Assembly (NCBI GenBank): GCA_002027195.1
Contig: MWJO01000011.1
Span: 1 to 64,000, forward strand
Direction: 5' to 3'
DNA: 64,000 bases
Origin: Streptomyces sp. GKU 895
GTDB taxonomy: Bacteria > Actinomycetota > Actinomycetes > Streptomycetales > Streptomycetaceae
The notes beneath the pieces were generated by a model that saw nothing but the letters and a program-made list of their open reading frames with translations, ran no database searches and was not told where the DNA came from. Positions 1 to 8,216 of the stretch are shown here, in pieces. The stretch's first letter is position 1. Each line of letters opens with the position of its first letter. The translations under genes and the position numbers were made by a program.

Positions 1-32
1 CGACCGCTTCTTTAGTCAATGGCTGTTGGTTT

Positions 33-38
33 TACACT
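33..38 (+). promoter_or_regulatory. Candidate -10 element for a leaderless regulator gene
   Basis: TACACT fits TANNNT and ends 7 nt before the GTG at 46. No Shine-Dalgarno lies between them, so the transcript could begin at or near the start codon. The -35 region is weak (TTAGTC near 12-17). Confidence 0.4.
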
Positions 39-45
39 GGTGTTC

Positions 46-717
46 GTGGACGACCCGAAGGAAGTACGCGATGCCGATGTTTCCGCCGTCGCCGCTCTGG
101 ACGAGCCGACCCGCAGGAGGCTGTACGACCATGTAGCGCGACAGCCCGGTCCCGTCAGCCGCGACGACGCGGCCGCCGCGCTCGGCCTGGCGCGCCAGAC
201 AGCGGCGTTCCATCTCGACCGCCTGGCCGACGAATCCCTGCTCGACGTGGTCTATGAGCGGCGCAGCGGGCGGGCAGGGCCGGGTGCGGGCAGGCCCGCC
301 AAGCTGTACCGGCGCTCGACGAGGCAGTTCGCCGTCAGCTTGCCGGACCGGCGCTACGAGCTCGCCGGCCGGCTGCTGGCGCAGTCCGTGGAGGAGTCCG
401 CGGCGACCGGCGCCCCGGTGCGCGAGGTGCTGCACCGCAAGGCCGAGGAGTTCGGCACGCGGCTGGGCGAGCGCGGCGGCTCGGACCTCTTCGATCTGCT
501 GGAACAGCACGGGTTCGAGCCGCGACACGAGGAAGACGCCGTCGTGCTGGGCAACTGCCCCTTCCACGCCCTGGCGCGTGAGCACACACAGACGGTGTGC
601 GGCATGAACCTCCATCTGCTGCGCGGTGTCCTGCACGGGCTGGACGAGAGCGGGTACGCAGCCCGTCTGTCGCCCAGCCCGGGCCGGTGCTGTGTCCGGC
701 TGGAGCCCGTCGCCTGA
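46..717 (+). CDS. ArsR-like winged-helix regulator with C-terminal cysteine cluster
   Basis: A 223-aa DNA-binding regulator. The N-terminal 70 residues form a winged helix (DEPTRRRLYDHV, then QTAAFHLDRLADESLL as the recognition region). The C-terminal part holds cysteines in GNCPFH, TVCGMN and a final CCVRL, as in SufR-like or metal/redox-sensing relatives, so a bound metal or Fe-S cluster is possible but not shown. The start is uncertain. GTG46 is preferred because it follows a -10 element; an in-frame ATG at 19 would extend the protein by nine poorly conserved-looking residues and overlap that element. The gene converges on secDF, with 35 bp between the stops. Confidence 0.75.
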   Translation: MDDPKEVRDADVSAVAALDEPTRRRLYDHVARQPGPVSRDDAAAALGLARQTAAFHLDRLADESLLDVVYERRSGRAGPGAGRPAKLYRRSTRQFAVSLPDRRYELAGRLLAQSVEESAATGAPVREVLHRKAEEFGTRLGERGGSDLFDLLEQHGFEPRHEEDAVVLGNCPFHALAREHTQTVCGMNLHLLRGVLHGLDESGYAARLSPSPGRCCVRLEPVA

Positions 718-752
718 TCATCAGGGACGCCCGGGGTCCGGCCTGCGCGACG

Positions 753-3023
753 TCATTCGCGCCTGCTGCCCCCGACCGCGGGGACGCGACCGGCCCCGCC
801 GCGTTGGTGCAGTTCGATGGCCAGCGGCGTCGCGGTGAACATCGAGGAATAGGTGCCCACCACAAGGCCGATCAGGAGTGCCAGAGCGAAATCGGTCAGG
901 GTGTCGCCACCGAGGACGGCCAGCGCGGTGAGGATGAAGGCGGCCCCCATGCCGGTGTTGACGGTGCGGGGCAGGGTCTGCAGCAGCGCCTGATTGGCGA
1001 CCCGGGCGAAGGACTCCCCGCGGTCACGCCGGTCCAGTTCCCTGATCCGGTCGAAGACGACGACGGAGTCGTTGACGGAGTAGCCGATGACGGTCAACAG
1101 CGCGGCCAGGAAGACGCCGTCGATGGGCTTGCCGAGCCACGCGAAGACGCCGATGAGGATCACGACGTCATGGGCGAGGGCGGCGACCGCCGAGGTGCCC
1201 AGCAGCCAGCGGAAGCGTGCCGCGAGATACATCAGCTGGGCGCCCAGGGCGACCACGAGCGCGATGAGGGCGCCACGGCGCAGTTCCTCGCCCAGGCTGG
1301 GCCCGATGGTTTCGTCGCGGATTCTGTCGGCTGTGCCCACCAGGCCGGTGACGGTGTCGGTGAGGGCCGCCGCCTCGGTGTTGCTCAGGTGGTGCGTGCG
1401 GATGGTGAGCCGGTTCTCACCGGAGCTCTGGACGACGGCCCGCGGGAACCCCGCGTCGGCGAGCGCGCTGCGGGCCCGGTCGGCGTCGACGGGGCCGGCC
1501 GTGGTGTATTCGATGAGGCGGCCACCGGTGAACTCGACACCGAAGTCGAGGCCGCGCACAGCGATCCCCGCGGCGGCCAGTACGAGGGCGGCTGCCGAGG
1601 CTGCCAGCCACCGGCGCGGGTGGCGCAGAAGGTCCGGCTTGCTACGGCTCAGGCGGTCGCGGACGGTGCCGGTGTGGGCGATGCCGGTGAGATGGGGGCG
1701 GCGGCGCAAGCAGGGGCGGGCGATCGCGTGGTCGGCGAGGGCTCGGGTGATGACCAGGGCGCTGATCATGGAGGCGAGGACGCCGATGCCCAGCGTGACG
1801 CCGAACCCGCGCACGGGCCCGGAAGCGAGGAAGAACAGCAGACCGGCAGCGATGAGAGTGGTGATGTTGGAGTCGGCGATCGCGCTGAACGCCCTGCCGA
1901 ATCCGGACGTCAGGGCCGACCGCGGGGTGCTGCGGTGGCCCGAGGCGTACTCCTCTCGGGCGCGTTCGAAGACGAGCACGTTCGCGTCGACCGCCATACC
2001 GATGGCCAGCACGAATCCCGCGAGGCCCGGCAGAGTCAGGGTGGCCCCGAGGGCGGCGAGGGCCGCGTAGGACAGGAGGCCATAACAGACCAGCGCCACC
2101 GTGGCCAGGAACCCCATGATGCGGTAGACGACGATGATGAACAGCGAGGTCAGTGCGGTGCCGATGACGGCGGCCCACGCGCTGGCCATGATGGCTTCGG
2201 CGCCCAGGGTGGGGCCGACGATGCGCTGCTCGATGATCTCGACCGGCACCGGCAGCGCACCTCCGTTGATGAGCAGGGCCAGCTCCTTGGCGTCGCCGTC
2301 GTCGAAGGCGCCGGTGATCTGGGTGGAACCGCCGCTGATGCCGGAGCGGCATGCGACGGACGGGTCGACCTGCGGCGAGGAGATGATCTTGCCGTCCAGG
2401 ACGATGGCGACCCGGCGGGCCGGGTCTCCGTTCGCGTGGCAGGCGGCCTCGCCGGTCAAGCGGGCCCACCCCTTCTTGCCTGACCCCTTGAAGTCGACGG
2501 TGACGTGCCATCCGGCACCGCCCTGCTGGTCAAAGCGGGCGGCGGCCCTCTCGACGTCCTTGCCGGTGAGCGCAGCCGCCCGCAGACGCAGGTACTGGCC
2601 GGACTCATCGGGCAACGCCTGCTCGCGCGGCCGCTTGGGCAACGGCTCGGGAAGCTGGTTGGCGCCGGTGACGGTGCCGAGCACCTGGTGGAAACTGAGT
2701 TGGGCGGTGCGGCCGAGCACTTCGGCCGCCTTCCGCGGATCCTCCAGGCCCGGCAGTTCGACGACGATCCGGTCGCTGCCGGAGCGGGCGAGGGTGGGTT
2801 CGGCGACGCCGAGAGCGTCGATGCGGCCGCGCAGCACCTCCACCGTGCGGTCTGTGGCCTCGCCGCCGGCATCCGCGGCGGAAGCGGGACGGGTCTCCAG
2901 CATGATCCGGGTGCCGCCGCGCAGGTCGAGTCCGAGATGGACGGGCACGGTGAGCGCGACGTACAGGGACAGGGCGACGGTGGCGAGGGCGATCAGTCCT
3001 CTGATGTGCGGGGATCGTTTCAC
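753..3023 (-). CDS. secDF: Fused SecD-SecF protein-export membrane protein
   Basis: An RND-type accessory subunit of the Sec translocase that uses the proton gradient to pull exported proteins outward. At 756 aa it joins SecD (about 1-440) and SecF (about 460-756) in one chain. SecD starts with a membrane helix and the GLDLRGG motif (31-37), then the large P1 ectodomain with the P-G-L and DGKIISSP motifs, then five further helices including AIGMAVDANVLVFERAREE. SecF shows DFGVEFTGG and the paired helix IGYSVNDSVVVFDRIRE. GTG3023 is chosen because CGGAGG lies 6 nt upstream; the open frame continues far beyond it without a good start. Streptomyces normally also carry separate secD and secF, so this is probably the extra fused paralogue. 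Confidence 0.9.
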   Translation of the reverse strand: MKRSPHIRGLIALATVALSLYVALTVPVHLGLDLRGGTRIMLETRPASAADAGGEATDRTVEVLRGRIDALGVAEPTLARSGSDRIVVELPGLEDPRKAAEVLGRTAQLSFHQVLGTVTGANQLPEPLPKRPREQALPDESGQYLRLRAAALTGKDVERAAARFDQQGGAGWHVTVDFKGSGKKGWARLTGEAACHANGDPARRVAIVLDGKIISSPQVDPSVACRSGISGGSTQITGAFDDGDAKELALLINGGALPVPVEIIEQRIVGPTLGAEAIMASAWAAVIGTALTSLFIIVVYRIMGFLATVALVCYGLLSYAALAALGATLTLPGLAGFVLAIGMAVDANVLVFERAREEYASGHRSTPRSALTSGFGRAFSAIADSNITTLIAAGLLFFLASGPVRGFGVTLGIGVLASMISALVITRALADHAIARPCLRRRPHLTGIAHTGTVRDRLSRSKPDLLRHPRRWLAASAAALVLAAAGIAVRGLDFGVEFTGGRLIEYTTAGPVDADRARSALADAGFPRAVVQSSGENRLTIRTHHLSNTEAAALTDTVTGLVGTADRIRDETIGPSLGEELRRGALIALVVALGAQLMYLAARFRWLLGTSAVAALAHDVVILIGVFAWLGKPIDGVFLAALLTVIGYSVNDSVVVFDRIRELDRRDRGESFARVANQALLQTLPRTVNTGMGAAFILTALAVLGGDTLTDFALALLIGLVVGTYSSMFTATPLAIELHQRGGAGRVPAVGGSRRE

Positions 3024-3093
3024 AGCGGGCCTCCGGCAGGCGCACCGAGGCCAGCGCAGTGGCCTCGGTGGAGAAGTGTGAAGTGGTGAGGGT

Positions 3094-3522
3094 TCAGATG
3101 CCGGAGAGCGTGGGTGGAGCCCGGACCCCGTCACGGTGTGCCGGTTGCCCCGATGCGGGCGGGCTCGTCGCTGAGGGCGGCGGTGCGCACGGGAAGGGGC
3201 TGGCGGACGCCGTCCGTGCTGTCCCTGGGGTGGCGACCGGCGAGGCATGGCGTTCGCCGGTGCCGGCACGATCGCTTCGTACGGAAAGGGTGGCGAGGAT
3301 CGCGGCGTCCGCGCTGTCCACGTACGACACACTGTCCGCGTAGGACGCGCTGCGCGCCGGCGCGGTCTCCCCGGTGACCCCCGCCCCACTCACCGCACGG
3401 GCGTGCTCGCTGCCCGGGGCGTACGAGCCGAGCAGAATGGCGAGAACAGTGAGCAGGACGGCCCACATCGCTGCCGAGCGGGGTCCACGCGTGCGCGCTA
3501 CGCGGCGTGCGAAACGAGCCAT
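3094..3522 (-). CDS. Small membrane-anchored exported protein of unknown function
   Basis: A 142-aa protein with a basic N-terminus (MARFARRVARTRGPRS) and one hydrophobic segment (about 17-37, AAMWAVLLTVLAILLGS), then a low-complexity Ala/Ser/Pro/Thr-rich tail. It looks like a type II membrane anchor or an uncleaved signal. A GGGAAGGGAGA ribosome site precedes ATG3522. The gene ends 70 bp before secDF on the same strand and may be cotranscribed with it. Five 14-bp tandem repeats lie directly upstream. No family was recognised. Confidence 0.6.
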   Translation of the reverse strand: MARFARRVARTRGPRSAAMWAVLLTVLAILLGSYAPGSEHARAVSGAGVTGETAPARSASYADSVSYVDSADAAILATLSVRSDRAGTGERHASPVATPGTARTASASPFPCAPPPSATSPPASGQPAHRDGVRAPPTLSGI

Positions 3523-3539
3523 CCCCCATCTCCCTTCCC

Positions 3540-3609
3540 ATCGGTGGCAGCCCATCGGTGGCAGCCGATCCGCGGCAGCAGACCCGTGGCAGCCCGTCGG
3601 CGGCAGTCG
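3540..3609. repeat. Five tandem 14-bp repeats upstream of the small membrane-protein gene
   Basis: Five consecutive 14-bp units begin at 3540, 3554, 3568, 3582 and 3596. The first two read ATCGGTGGCAGCC followed by C or G; the last three carry two to five changes but keep GGCAG in register. The array ends 18 bp upstream of the minus-strand start at 3522, where a promoter or operator would lie. It may be a multi-site operator or simple slippage DNA. Confidence 0.8.
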
Positions 3610-3664
3610 GTACCTCAGGCTCGGCTGGGGAGTGGGCAGCCAAGGCCCTGAGGAGTCAGCGGTC

Positions 3665-4330
3665 TCAGGCTTCGATGAGGCCGGCGCGGATCGCGTAACG
3701 GGTGAGTTCCAGCCGGTCACGCAGGCCGAGCTTGTGCAGAAGGTTCTCCCGGTGCCGGTGGACGGTCTTGATGCTGATGAAGAGCATCTCCGCGATCTCC
3801 TTGGAGGAGTGGCCCTCGGCGACGAGTTTGAGAACCTCCTCCTCCCGTGCGGTCAGCACCTGCTCGGGCGGCTCCTCGCCCTGGCGAACCCGGTCGAGGT
3901 AGTTGCGGATGAGCGCGGTGACCGCGCCCGGATACAGGAAGGGTTCGTCACGCATCGCGGCCCGGCAGGCCGCCACCAGGTCGCGGTCCGCCACGGACTT
4001 CAGCACATAGCCGCTGGCGCCGGCCTTCAGCGCCTGGAAGAAGTACTGCTCGTTGTCATGCATCGTCAGCATCAGCACCCGTACGCCGGGTTTCAGGGCG
4101 AGGAGTTCCCGGGTGGCCTGCAGTCCTGTCTTGCGGGGCATCGCGATGTCCATGACCGCCAGGTCGACCTCATGGGTGCGGGTCAGCTCGATGGCCTCCG
4201 CGCCGTCCCCCGCCTCGGCGACGACCTCGAGGTCCGGTTCGCGGTCGAGGATCAGCCGCACCCCACGACGTACCAGAGCGTGGTCGTCGGCGACGAGGAT
4301 GCGGATCACTGAGGTGTGGGGCTTGGTCAT
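3665..4330 (-). CDS. NarL/LuxR-family response regulator
   Basis: A 221-aa transcriptional regulator paired with the histidine kinase encoded just upstream. The receiver domain (about 9-125) has the acidic pair D15-D16, phosphoacceptor D61 in VMDIAMP, T89 in LMLTMHD and K111 in YVLKSV. The LuxR-type helix-turn-helix occupies about 150-215 (LTAREEEVLKLVAEGHSSKEIA, then KTVHRHRENLLHKLG). It overlaps the kinase stop by 4 bp (ATGA), implying translational coupling. From memory, position and neighbours resemble S. coelicolor SCO6162/SCO6163. Targets are unknown; the repeat array at 3540-3609 immediately downstream is one candidate. Confidence 0.9.
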   Translation of the reverse strand: MTKPHTSVIRILVADDHALVRRGVRLILDREPDLEVVAEAGDGAEAIELTRTHEVDLAVMDIAMPRKTGLQATRELLALKPGVRVLMLTMHDNEQYFFQALKAGASGYVLKSVADRDLVAACRAAMRDEPFLYPGAVTALIRNYLDRVRQGEEPPEQVLTAREEEVLKLVAEGHSSKEIAEMLFISIKTVHRHRENLLHKLGLRDRLELTRYAIRAGLIEA

Positions 4331-5322
4331 GGCTGCTTCCTGACAAGGGGCACGGTCAGCCGGACCGTCGTACCGGCCTGCGGCTGTGAGGTGACGTCCA
4401 ACGCGGCCCCGATCAACAGGGCTCGCTCGCGCATTCCGCGGATTCCCGCCTCTTCGCGGGCGCCGCCGGTGCCGCGGCCGTCGTCGCTGACGGCCAGCAC
4501 CATCGCTCTGTCGGTGTGGCGCAGGCTCACCTCGACCTTGTCGGCCTCGGCGTGGCGGGCGGCATTGGTCAGGGCTTCCTGGGCGACGCGGTACACCACC
4601 AGTTCCGTCTGCTGGTCAAGCGTGGGCAGCCCGGTGTCGAAGCGGCGCACCACGCGCAACCCGACGTGGGTGGCGAACTCGCTGGTCAGTGAGGTCAGTG
4701 CGCTGACCAGACCGAGGTCGTCCAGAGCCCCCGGCCGAAGTCGGCGGACCAGGCGGCGCACCTCGTCCAGGCTTGTCCTGGTGATCTCCTGTGCTTGGCG
4801 GAGCTCACTGCGCAGGGGCTCGCCCGCCTCTCCGGCGGCTCGCTCCAGCGCCAGCAGGATCGCGGTCATGCTCTGGCCGACCTCGTCGTGCAGTTCCTGG
4901 GCGATACGGCGGCGCTCCGCCTCCTGCGCGGACAGGGCACGGGCGCTGCTGGTGGCCCGTTCGTGCTCAAGGCGCTCCAGCATGGCGTTGAAGGTGCGGA
5001 TCAGCTCGGCGGTCTCGCCGAGGCCGCCTTCCGGCAGCCGCTGACCGGGCCGCAGCAGGTCCACGGTGGTCATCAGCCGGGTGAGCCGGTCGAGCGGGGT
5101 CAGGCCGATCCGTAGCAGGGCCGCGTTGGCGACCAGCATGACGGCCAGGCCCGCCACGAGGATGACCGCCTCGGTCAGGAGGACCGGCACGGAGACGGTG
5201 ACCGGGGCCCACAGCAGCAGCGCGGTGGCGCTTCCCAGCACGACCGCGTTGAGGGCGAAGATCCGCCAGAACAGGGACACCGCGATGACGCCTTTCTCCA
5301 GGTGACGCGGCTTCGTTTCCAC
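4327..5322 (-). CDS. NarX-like membrane sensor histidine kinase
   Basis: A 331-aa kinase with two N-terminal membrane helices (about 14-40 and 45-70) and almost no extracellular loop, so it probably senses something in or below the membrane. A HAMP linker (about 70-125) is followed by a HisKA_3 dimerisation domain with phosphoacceptor H145 (AQELHDEVGQS). The HATPase_c domain has its N box near N253 (EALTNAARHAE), G1 SDDGRG (279-284) and G2 GIRGMRER. All catalytic motifs are present. The start at 5322 follows a divergent intergenic region of about 290 bp shared with the zinc-finger operon, so the two may be coregulated. Confidence 0.9.
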   Translation of the reverse strand: METKPRHLEKGVIAVSLFWRIFALNAVVLGSATALLLWAPVTVSVPVLLTEAVILVAGLAVMLVANAALLRIGLTPLDRLTRLMTTVDLLRPGQRLPEGGLGETAELIRTFNAMLERLEHERATSSARALSAQEAERRRIAQELHDEVGQSMTAILLALERAAGEAGEPLRSELRQAQEITRTSLDEVRRLVRRLRPGALDDLGLVSALTSLTSEFATHVGLRVVRRFDTGLPTLDQQTELVVYRVAQEALTNAARHAEADKVEVSLRHTDRAMVLAVSDDGRGTGGAREEAGIRGMRERALLIGAALDVTSQPQAGTTVRLTVPLVRKQP

Positions 5323-5615
5323 TGTCTGTCACCGCGCGTCTCATGCGTGAGCCGCGGCCACTGGTCTCAACCGGCCTGCCGTCCAGGCTGCCCGCTTCCG
5401 GCACCGCCGTCGATGGGGACCACTGCCCATTTTCCGCAGCCTGGCCTGCCCATGCCGCCCTGCCGGGCCTTGCCGCGGATGGGTATCGCGCCCGATTGGT
5501 TCTGCGCGGCAGCACGGCCACGCTGGAGGCAGGAATCGACCCGGTGGCTCCCCGGTTCTCCCCGACCGCTGCCTGCCCGGCGCGCTGCGCATCCATCAGG
5601 AAAGAGAGAACGTAC

Positions 5616-5942
5616 ATGTCGCTCGACACGCCCCAGACCGAGATCCGTCGCGAGCGGCTGACGGCGCACGAGGCCCTTCAGCGCCTCGAACACGAACGTG
5701 CCTCCCGCCTCACCCAGCTGCGGGCCATCGGCGAGGCGGGGCCTGACGCGGAGGAGCAGGTGATGTCCGCGCAGAAAGACACCATCAAGAGGGTCCTCGC
5801 CCAGGTCGAGGCAGCCTTCGCCCGCGTTCGGGACGGTAGCTACGGCATCTGTCAGAACTGCTCCAAGACCATCCCGGTCGAACGCCTGGAGATCCTGCCC
5901 TACACCCCGTTCTGCGTGCCCTGCCAGCGTGACACCGTCTGA
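5616..5942 (+). CDS. DksA/TraR-type zinc-finger protein (first copy)
   Basis: A 108-aa member of the DksA/TraR C4 zinc-finger family, whose members bind the RNA polymerase secondary channel. A predicted coiled-coil region (about 8-75) is followed by the finger CQNC...CVPC. The family's usual acidic tip was not confirmed. ATG5616 follows an AAAGAGAG site; upstream reading frame lacks coding character. It leads a three-gene operon with a second DksA-like gene and a MreB-like gene. From memory S. coelicolor has the same pair at SCO6164/SCO6165. Confidence 0.85.
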   Translation: MSLDTPQTEIRRERLTAHEALQRLEHERASRLTQLRAIGEAGPDAEEQVMSAQKDTIKRVLAQVEAAFARVRDGSYGICQNCSKTIPVERLEILPYTPFCVPCQRDTV

Positions 5943-5994
5943 CGGCCGCTCCCCCGGAATGCTCCCTCTCCCGCCTTGCTCAGGAGGTGACTTG

Positions 5995-6366
5995 GTGAAC
6001 CCACAGATGGTCGAGAACCCCCACACCACTCTCTCGGTCGAGGACTTCGCCGCACTGCGCGAGAACCTGCACGAGCAGCGTCTGTTCCGCCAGGAACAGC
6101 TTCAGCACCTGTCGGACGCCGCCACGACCCGCCTCGACGCGGCTTTCGACCGGCAGGCCGCCGCGCAGACCGAGGTCCGCGTCAAGCTCGCCGCCTCCGC
6201 GCGCATGGTTCTGGCCGACGTGGAGGCCGCCCTCCAGCGCATGGACGATGGCCGCTACGGCGCCTGCCATCTGTGCCGCGGACCCATCGCCCGCGAGCGA
6301 CTGATGATCGTGCCGCAGGCCCGCTACTGCGCCCGCTGCCAGCAGGTCAGGGAGGCCGGCCGGTGA
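5995..6366 (+). CDS. DksA/TraR-type zinc-finger protein (second copy)
   Basis: A 123-aa paralogue of the preceding gene. It has a long helical region (about 15-90) and a C-terminal finger CHLC...CARC. GTG5995 is chosen because AGGAGG lies 7 nt upstream. It starts 52 bp after the first copy, and its TGA overlaps the GTG of the MreB-like gene, giving a coupled junction. The two copies diverge strongly outside the finger, so they are old paralogues and may differ in partner or signal. Confidence 0.82.
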   Translation: MNPQMVENPHTTLSVEDFAALRENLHEQRLFRQEQLQHLSDAATTRLDAAFDRQAAAQTEVRVKLAASARMVLADVEAALQRMDDGRYGACHLCRGPIARERLMIVPQARYCARCQQVREAGR

Positions 6367-7178
6367 CCACCGTCCCCAACCTCCTTCCCGTGACCGCCCG
6401 GCACCGCTTGTGGCCTCGGTGCCGACGGTGCACCGGCATAGCCCTCGATCTGGGGAGCGCCCGCACCCGGGCCTGGACGTCGGAACGACGCATGATCCTC
6501 GACGTGCCCACGGTCACGTTCCCCGGCCACGGCGCCACGTACCCCATTCAGCGCGGCACCATTGTCGACACCCCTGGAACCGCCAGGATGCTCGACCGGC
6601 TGCTCGGTCACCGGCTGCCCCGATCCGGGCGTCCCCTGCTCATCCTGACCACGCCCGTCCTGGGCGGCATGGCCTACCGGGCCGAAGTCCGCACCGCGGT
6701 CGAGGTCCTGCGCCCGCGCGCGGTACTGACCGTCCCCACCGCGCGCGCCGTGGCCGCGGCCGCAGAGGCCGACCTGACCCGCCCGCTGCTCGTCCTGGAC
6801 GTCGGCGCCCACCTCACCGAGGTCACCCTGCTCGTCGACGGTGCGGTGACCGACGCCCACTGCACCGCCCTGGGCACCAGCGACCTGGACAGCCGCACCC
6901 CGCCGTCGCGGATCACCGAAGCGGTCGTCGCCATGGTGACCACCATGCTGGACCAGGACCACACGTCCCTGACGCTGGACGCCCTCCGCCGAGGTCCACT
7001 CCTCGCCGGCGGGGGCGCACTGCGAGCTGACATCATCTACCCGCTCGTCGACCGTCTCCACGCGTCCGTCCAGCCTGTCGCGGCGCCCCACACCAGCGCG
7101 GTCCGCGGCGCCGCAAGACTTCTGCAGGCTGCCCACGCCCACCCCTCCGCGCTCACCGACGCGGTGCACCACGGCTAG
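6363..7178 (+). CDS. Short MreB/actin-like ATPase-fold protein
   Basis: A 271-aa protein of the MreB/Hsp70/actin superfamily, shorter than MreB (about 340 aa). Phosphate-1 motif GIALDLGSARTRAW is near 25-38, phosphate-2 motif VLDVGAHLTE near 144-153, and the adenosine motif LLAGGGALR near 225. GTG6363 overlaps the previous stop (GTGA) and follows AGGGAGG. From memory it corresponds to the third, truncated MreB-like protein of S. coelicolor (SCO6166), whose function is unclear. Missing subdomains may prevent normal polymerisation. Its cotranscription with two DksA-like factors is notable. Confidence 0.8.
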   Translation: MTTVPNLLPVTARHRLWPRCRRCTGIALDLGSARTRAWTSERRMILDVPTVTFPGHGATYPIQRGTIVDTPGTARMLDRLLGHRLPRSGRPLLILTTPVLGGMAYRAEVRTAVEVLRPRAVLTVPTARAVAAAAEADLTRPLLVLDVGAHLTEVTLLVDGAVTDAHCTALGTSDLDSRTPPSRITEAVVAMVTTMLDQDHTSLTLDALRRGPLLAGGGALRADIIYPLVDRLHASVQPVAAPHTSAVRGAARLLQAAHAHPSALTDAVHHG

Positions 7179-7195
7179 TCAGGTCACGGCCCGTC

Positions 7196-7225
7196 CCGTC
7201 CTCGCCGCACGGGTGGCGAGGACGG
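7196..7225. terminator. Hairpin after the zinc-finger/MreB-like operon
   Basis: A perfect 11-bp stem (arms CCGTCCTCGCC and GGCGAGGACGG) with an 8-nt loop begins 18 bp after the operon stop. No U-tract follows, as is usual in Streptomyces. It lies 28 bp before GTG7253. Confidence 0.55.
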
Positions 7226-7304
7226 TCACGACCACGCGGAAGGAGAGACCTCGTGGCCCGCGCGACCACCCCCAGAGCCCCCTGCCGAAGAACTCCCGCG
7301 CGTC

Positions 7305-7874
7305 GTGCTGTGGCGGTGGCGGCGCAACCCCCTGCGCCGTCGCACCGATCTCGCGCAGGCATGGATCGGGGCAGTACTCCTTCTCACCGTGCTCGCCGCC
7401 ATACCCGTCGCCATGTTCCTCGTCGGCGACACCGCCTACCGCCGTCACATGGAGACCGCCCGGCACCAGGCCGCCACCCGCCATCACACCCCCGCCGTAC
7501 TGGTCCACGACGCACCTCGTCATCCAGAACCAGGATCAGACGAGGCGAAGCAGGCCCGGTACCCGGCCTCCGTCCGTTTCACCGACCCTCATGGACATAC
7601 CCGTACCGCAAAGGCCGACGTCGAGCCCGCCCTTCCCGCAGGCAGCGCCCTCCGGGTCTGGGTCGACAACGACGGAAAGATCACCGACCCGCCCATGACC
7701 ACAACGCAGGTCCGCAACCGCGCGATGGGCTCCGCCCTCGTCGCCGCCATGGCCGTGCCCCTCCTCGGTGCCGCCGCATACGGCTACGCCCACCGCAGGC
7801 TGGAACGGCACAACCTCGCCCGGTGGGACGCGGCCTGGGCTGACGTCGCTCAGCGATGGACCACGTCTCGCTGA
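7305..7874 (+). CDS. Rv1733c-family two-helix membrane protein, start possibly frameshifted
   Basis: A 189-aa membrane protein beginning with the family signature LWRWRRNPLRRR, then a transmembrane helix (about 20-42), an extracytoplasmic domain (about 43-135) and a second helix (about 142-162). Rv1733c is a dormancy-associated antigen in Mycobacterium; Streptomyces relatives have no known role. The readable frame begins at GTG7305, which has only a weak ribosome site. A much better start, GTG7253 preceded by AAGGAG, is in another frame and would add a plausible N-terminus (VARATTP...) if one extra base lay in the C-rich stretch at 7266-7282. The true N-terminus is therefore uncertain. Confidence 0.7.
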   Translation: MLWRWRRNPLRRRTDLAQAWIGAVLLLTVLAAIPVAMFLVGDTAYRRHMETARHQAATRHHTPAVLVHDAPRHPEPGSDEAKQARYPASVRFTDPHGHTRTAKADVEPALPAGSALRVWVDNDGKITDPPMTTTQVRNRAMGSALVAAMAVPLLGAAAYGYAHRRLERHNLARWDAAWADVAQRWTTSR

Positions 7875-8216
7875 CTCCCTGCGCTGCCGGGACTCCACCC
7901 AGCCAACATGTCCTGGGTGATGCGGTGCAGTTGGAAAGTATCGACCCCGACCGCGGACAAGAGCTCCGGCCGGTGCGGCGGTCGCAGGACGAACGGTGGG
8001 AACGCGCAGCCCCCAGCTTCATGCCCGCGAAGGGCGTGTGGGGGGACGCCCACAACCGGCCCTGCCCACCAAACAACCTCTGACACTGGCCTGCCGCACA
8101 CAAAGTTGATCCGGTCGGTGGAGGGGCCTGCGAATCAATCTCTGCGCCGCCAGTGTCGGTGGGGCAAGCCGGGCCCCGGGCCCGGGCCACCGACCACGCA
8201 CAACGGAGCGCACACC
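7875..8216. other. Intergenic region, no convincing gene
   Basis: No gene was supported. The minus strand at about 7900-8020 can encode a stretch reading VLRPPHRPELLSAVGVD that looks gene-like but lacks context; it may be a fragment. A G/C palindrome (GGGCCCCGGGCCCGGGCC) lies near 8170-8187. Confidence 0.4.

Noticed and set aside
597..2483. Long plus-strand open frame of 628 codons
   Set aside because: It is antisense to secDF, has Gly/Asp/Glu-rich composition typical of a complementary frame, and no recognisable domain.
3540..3609. CRISPR array
   Set aside because: The units are contiguous 14-bp tandem copies with no unique spacers.
8170..8187. Palindromic G/C block as a terminator
   Set aside because: A simple GGGCCC/CCCGGG run with no preceding intact gene; low information.
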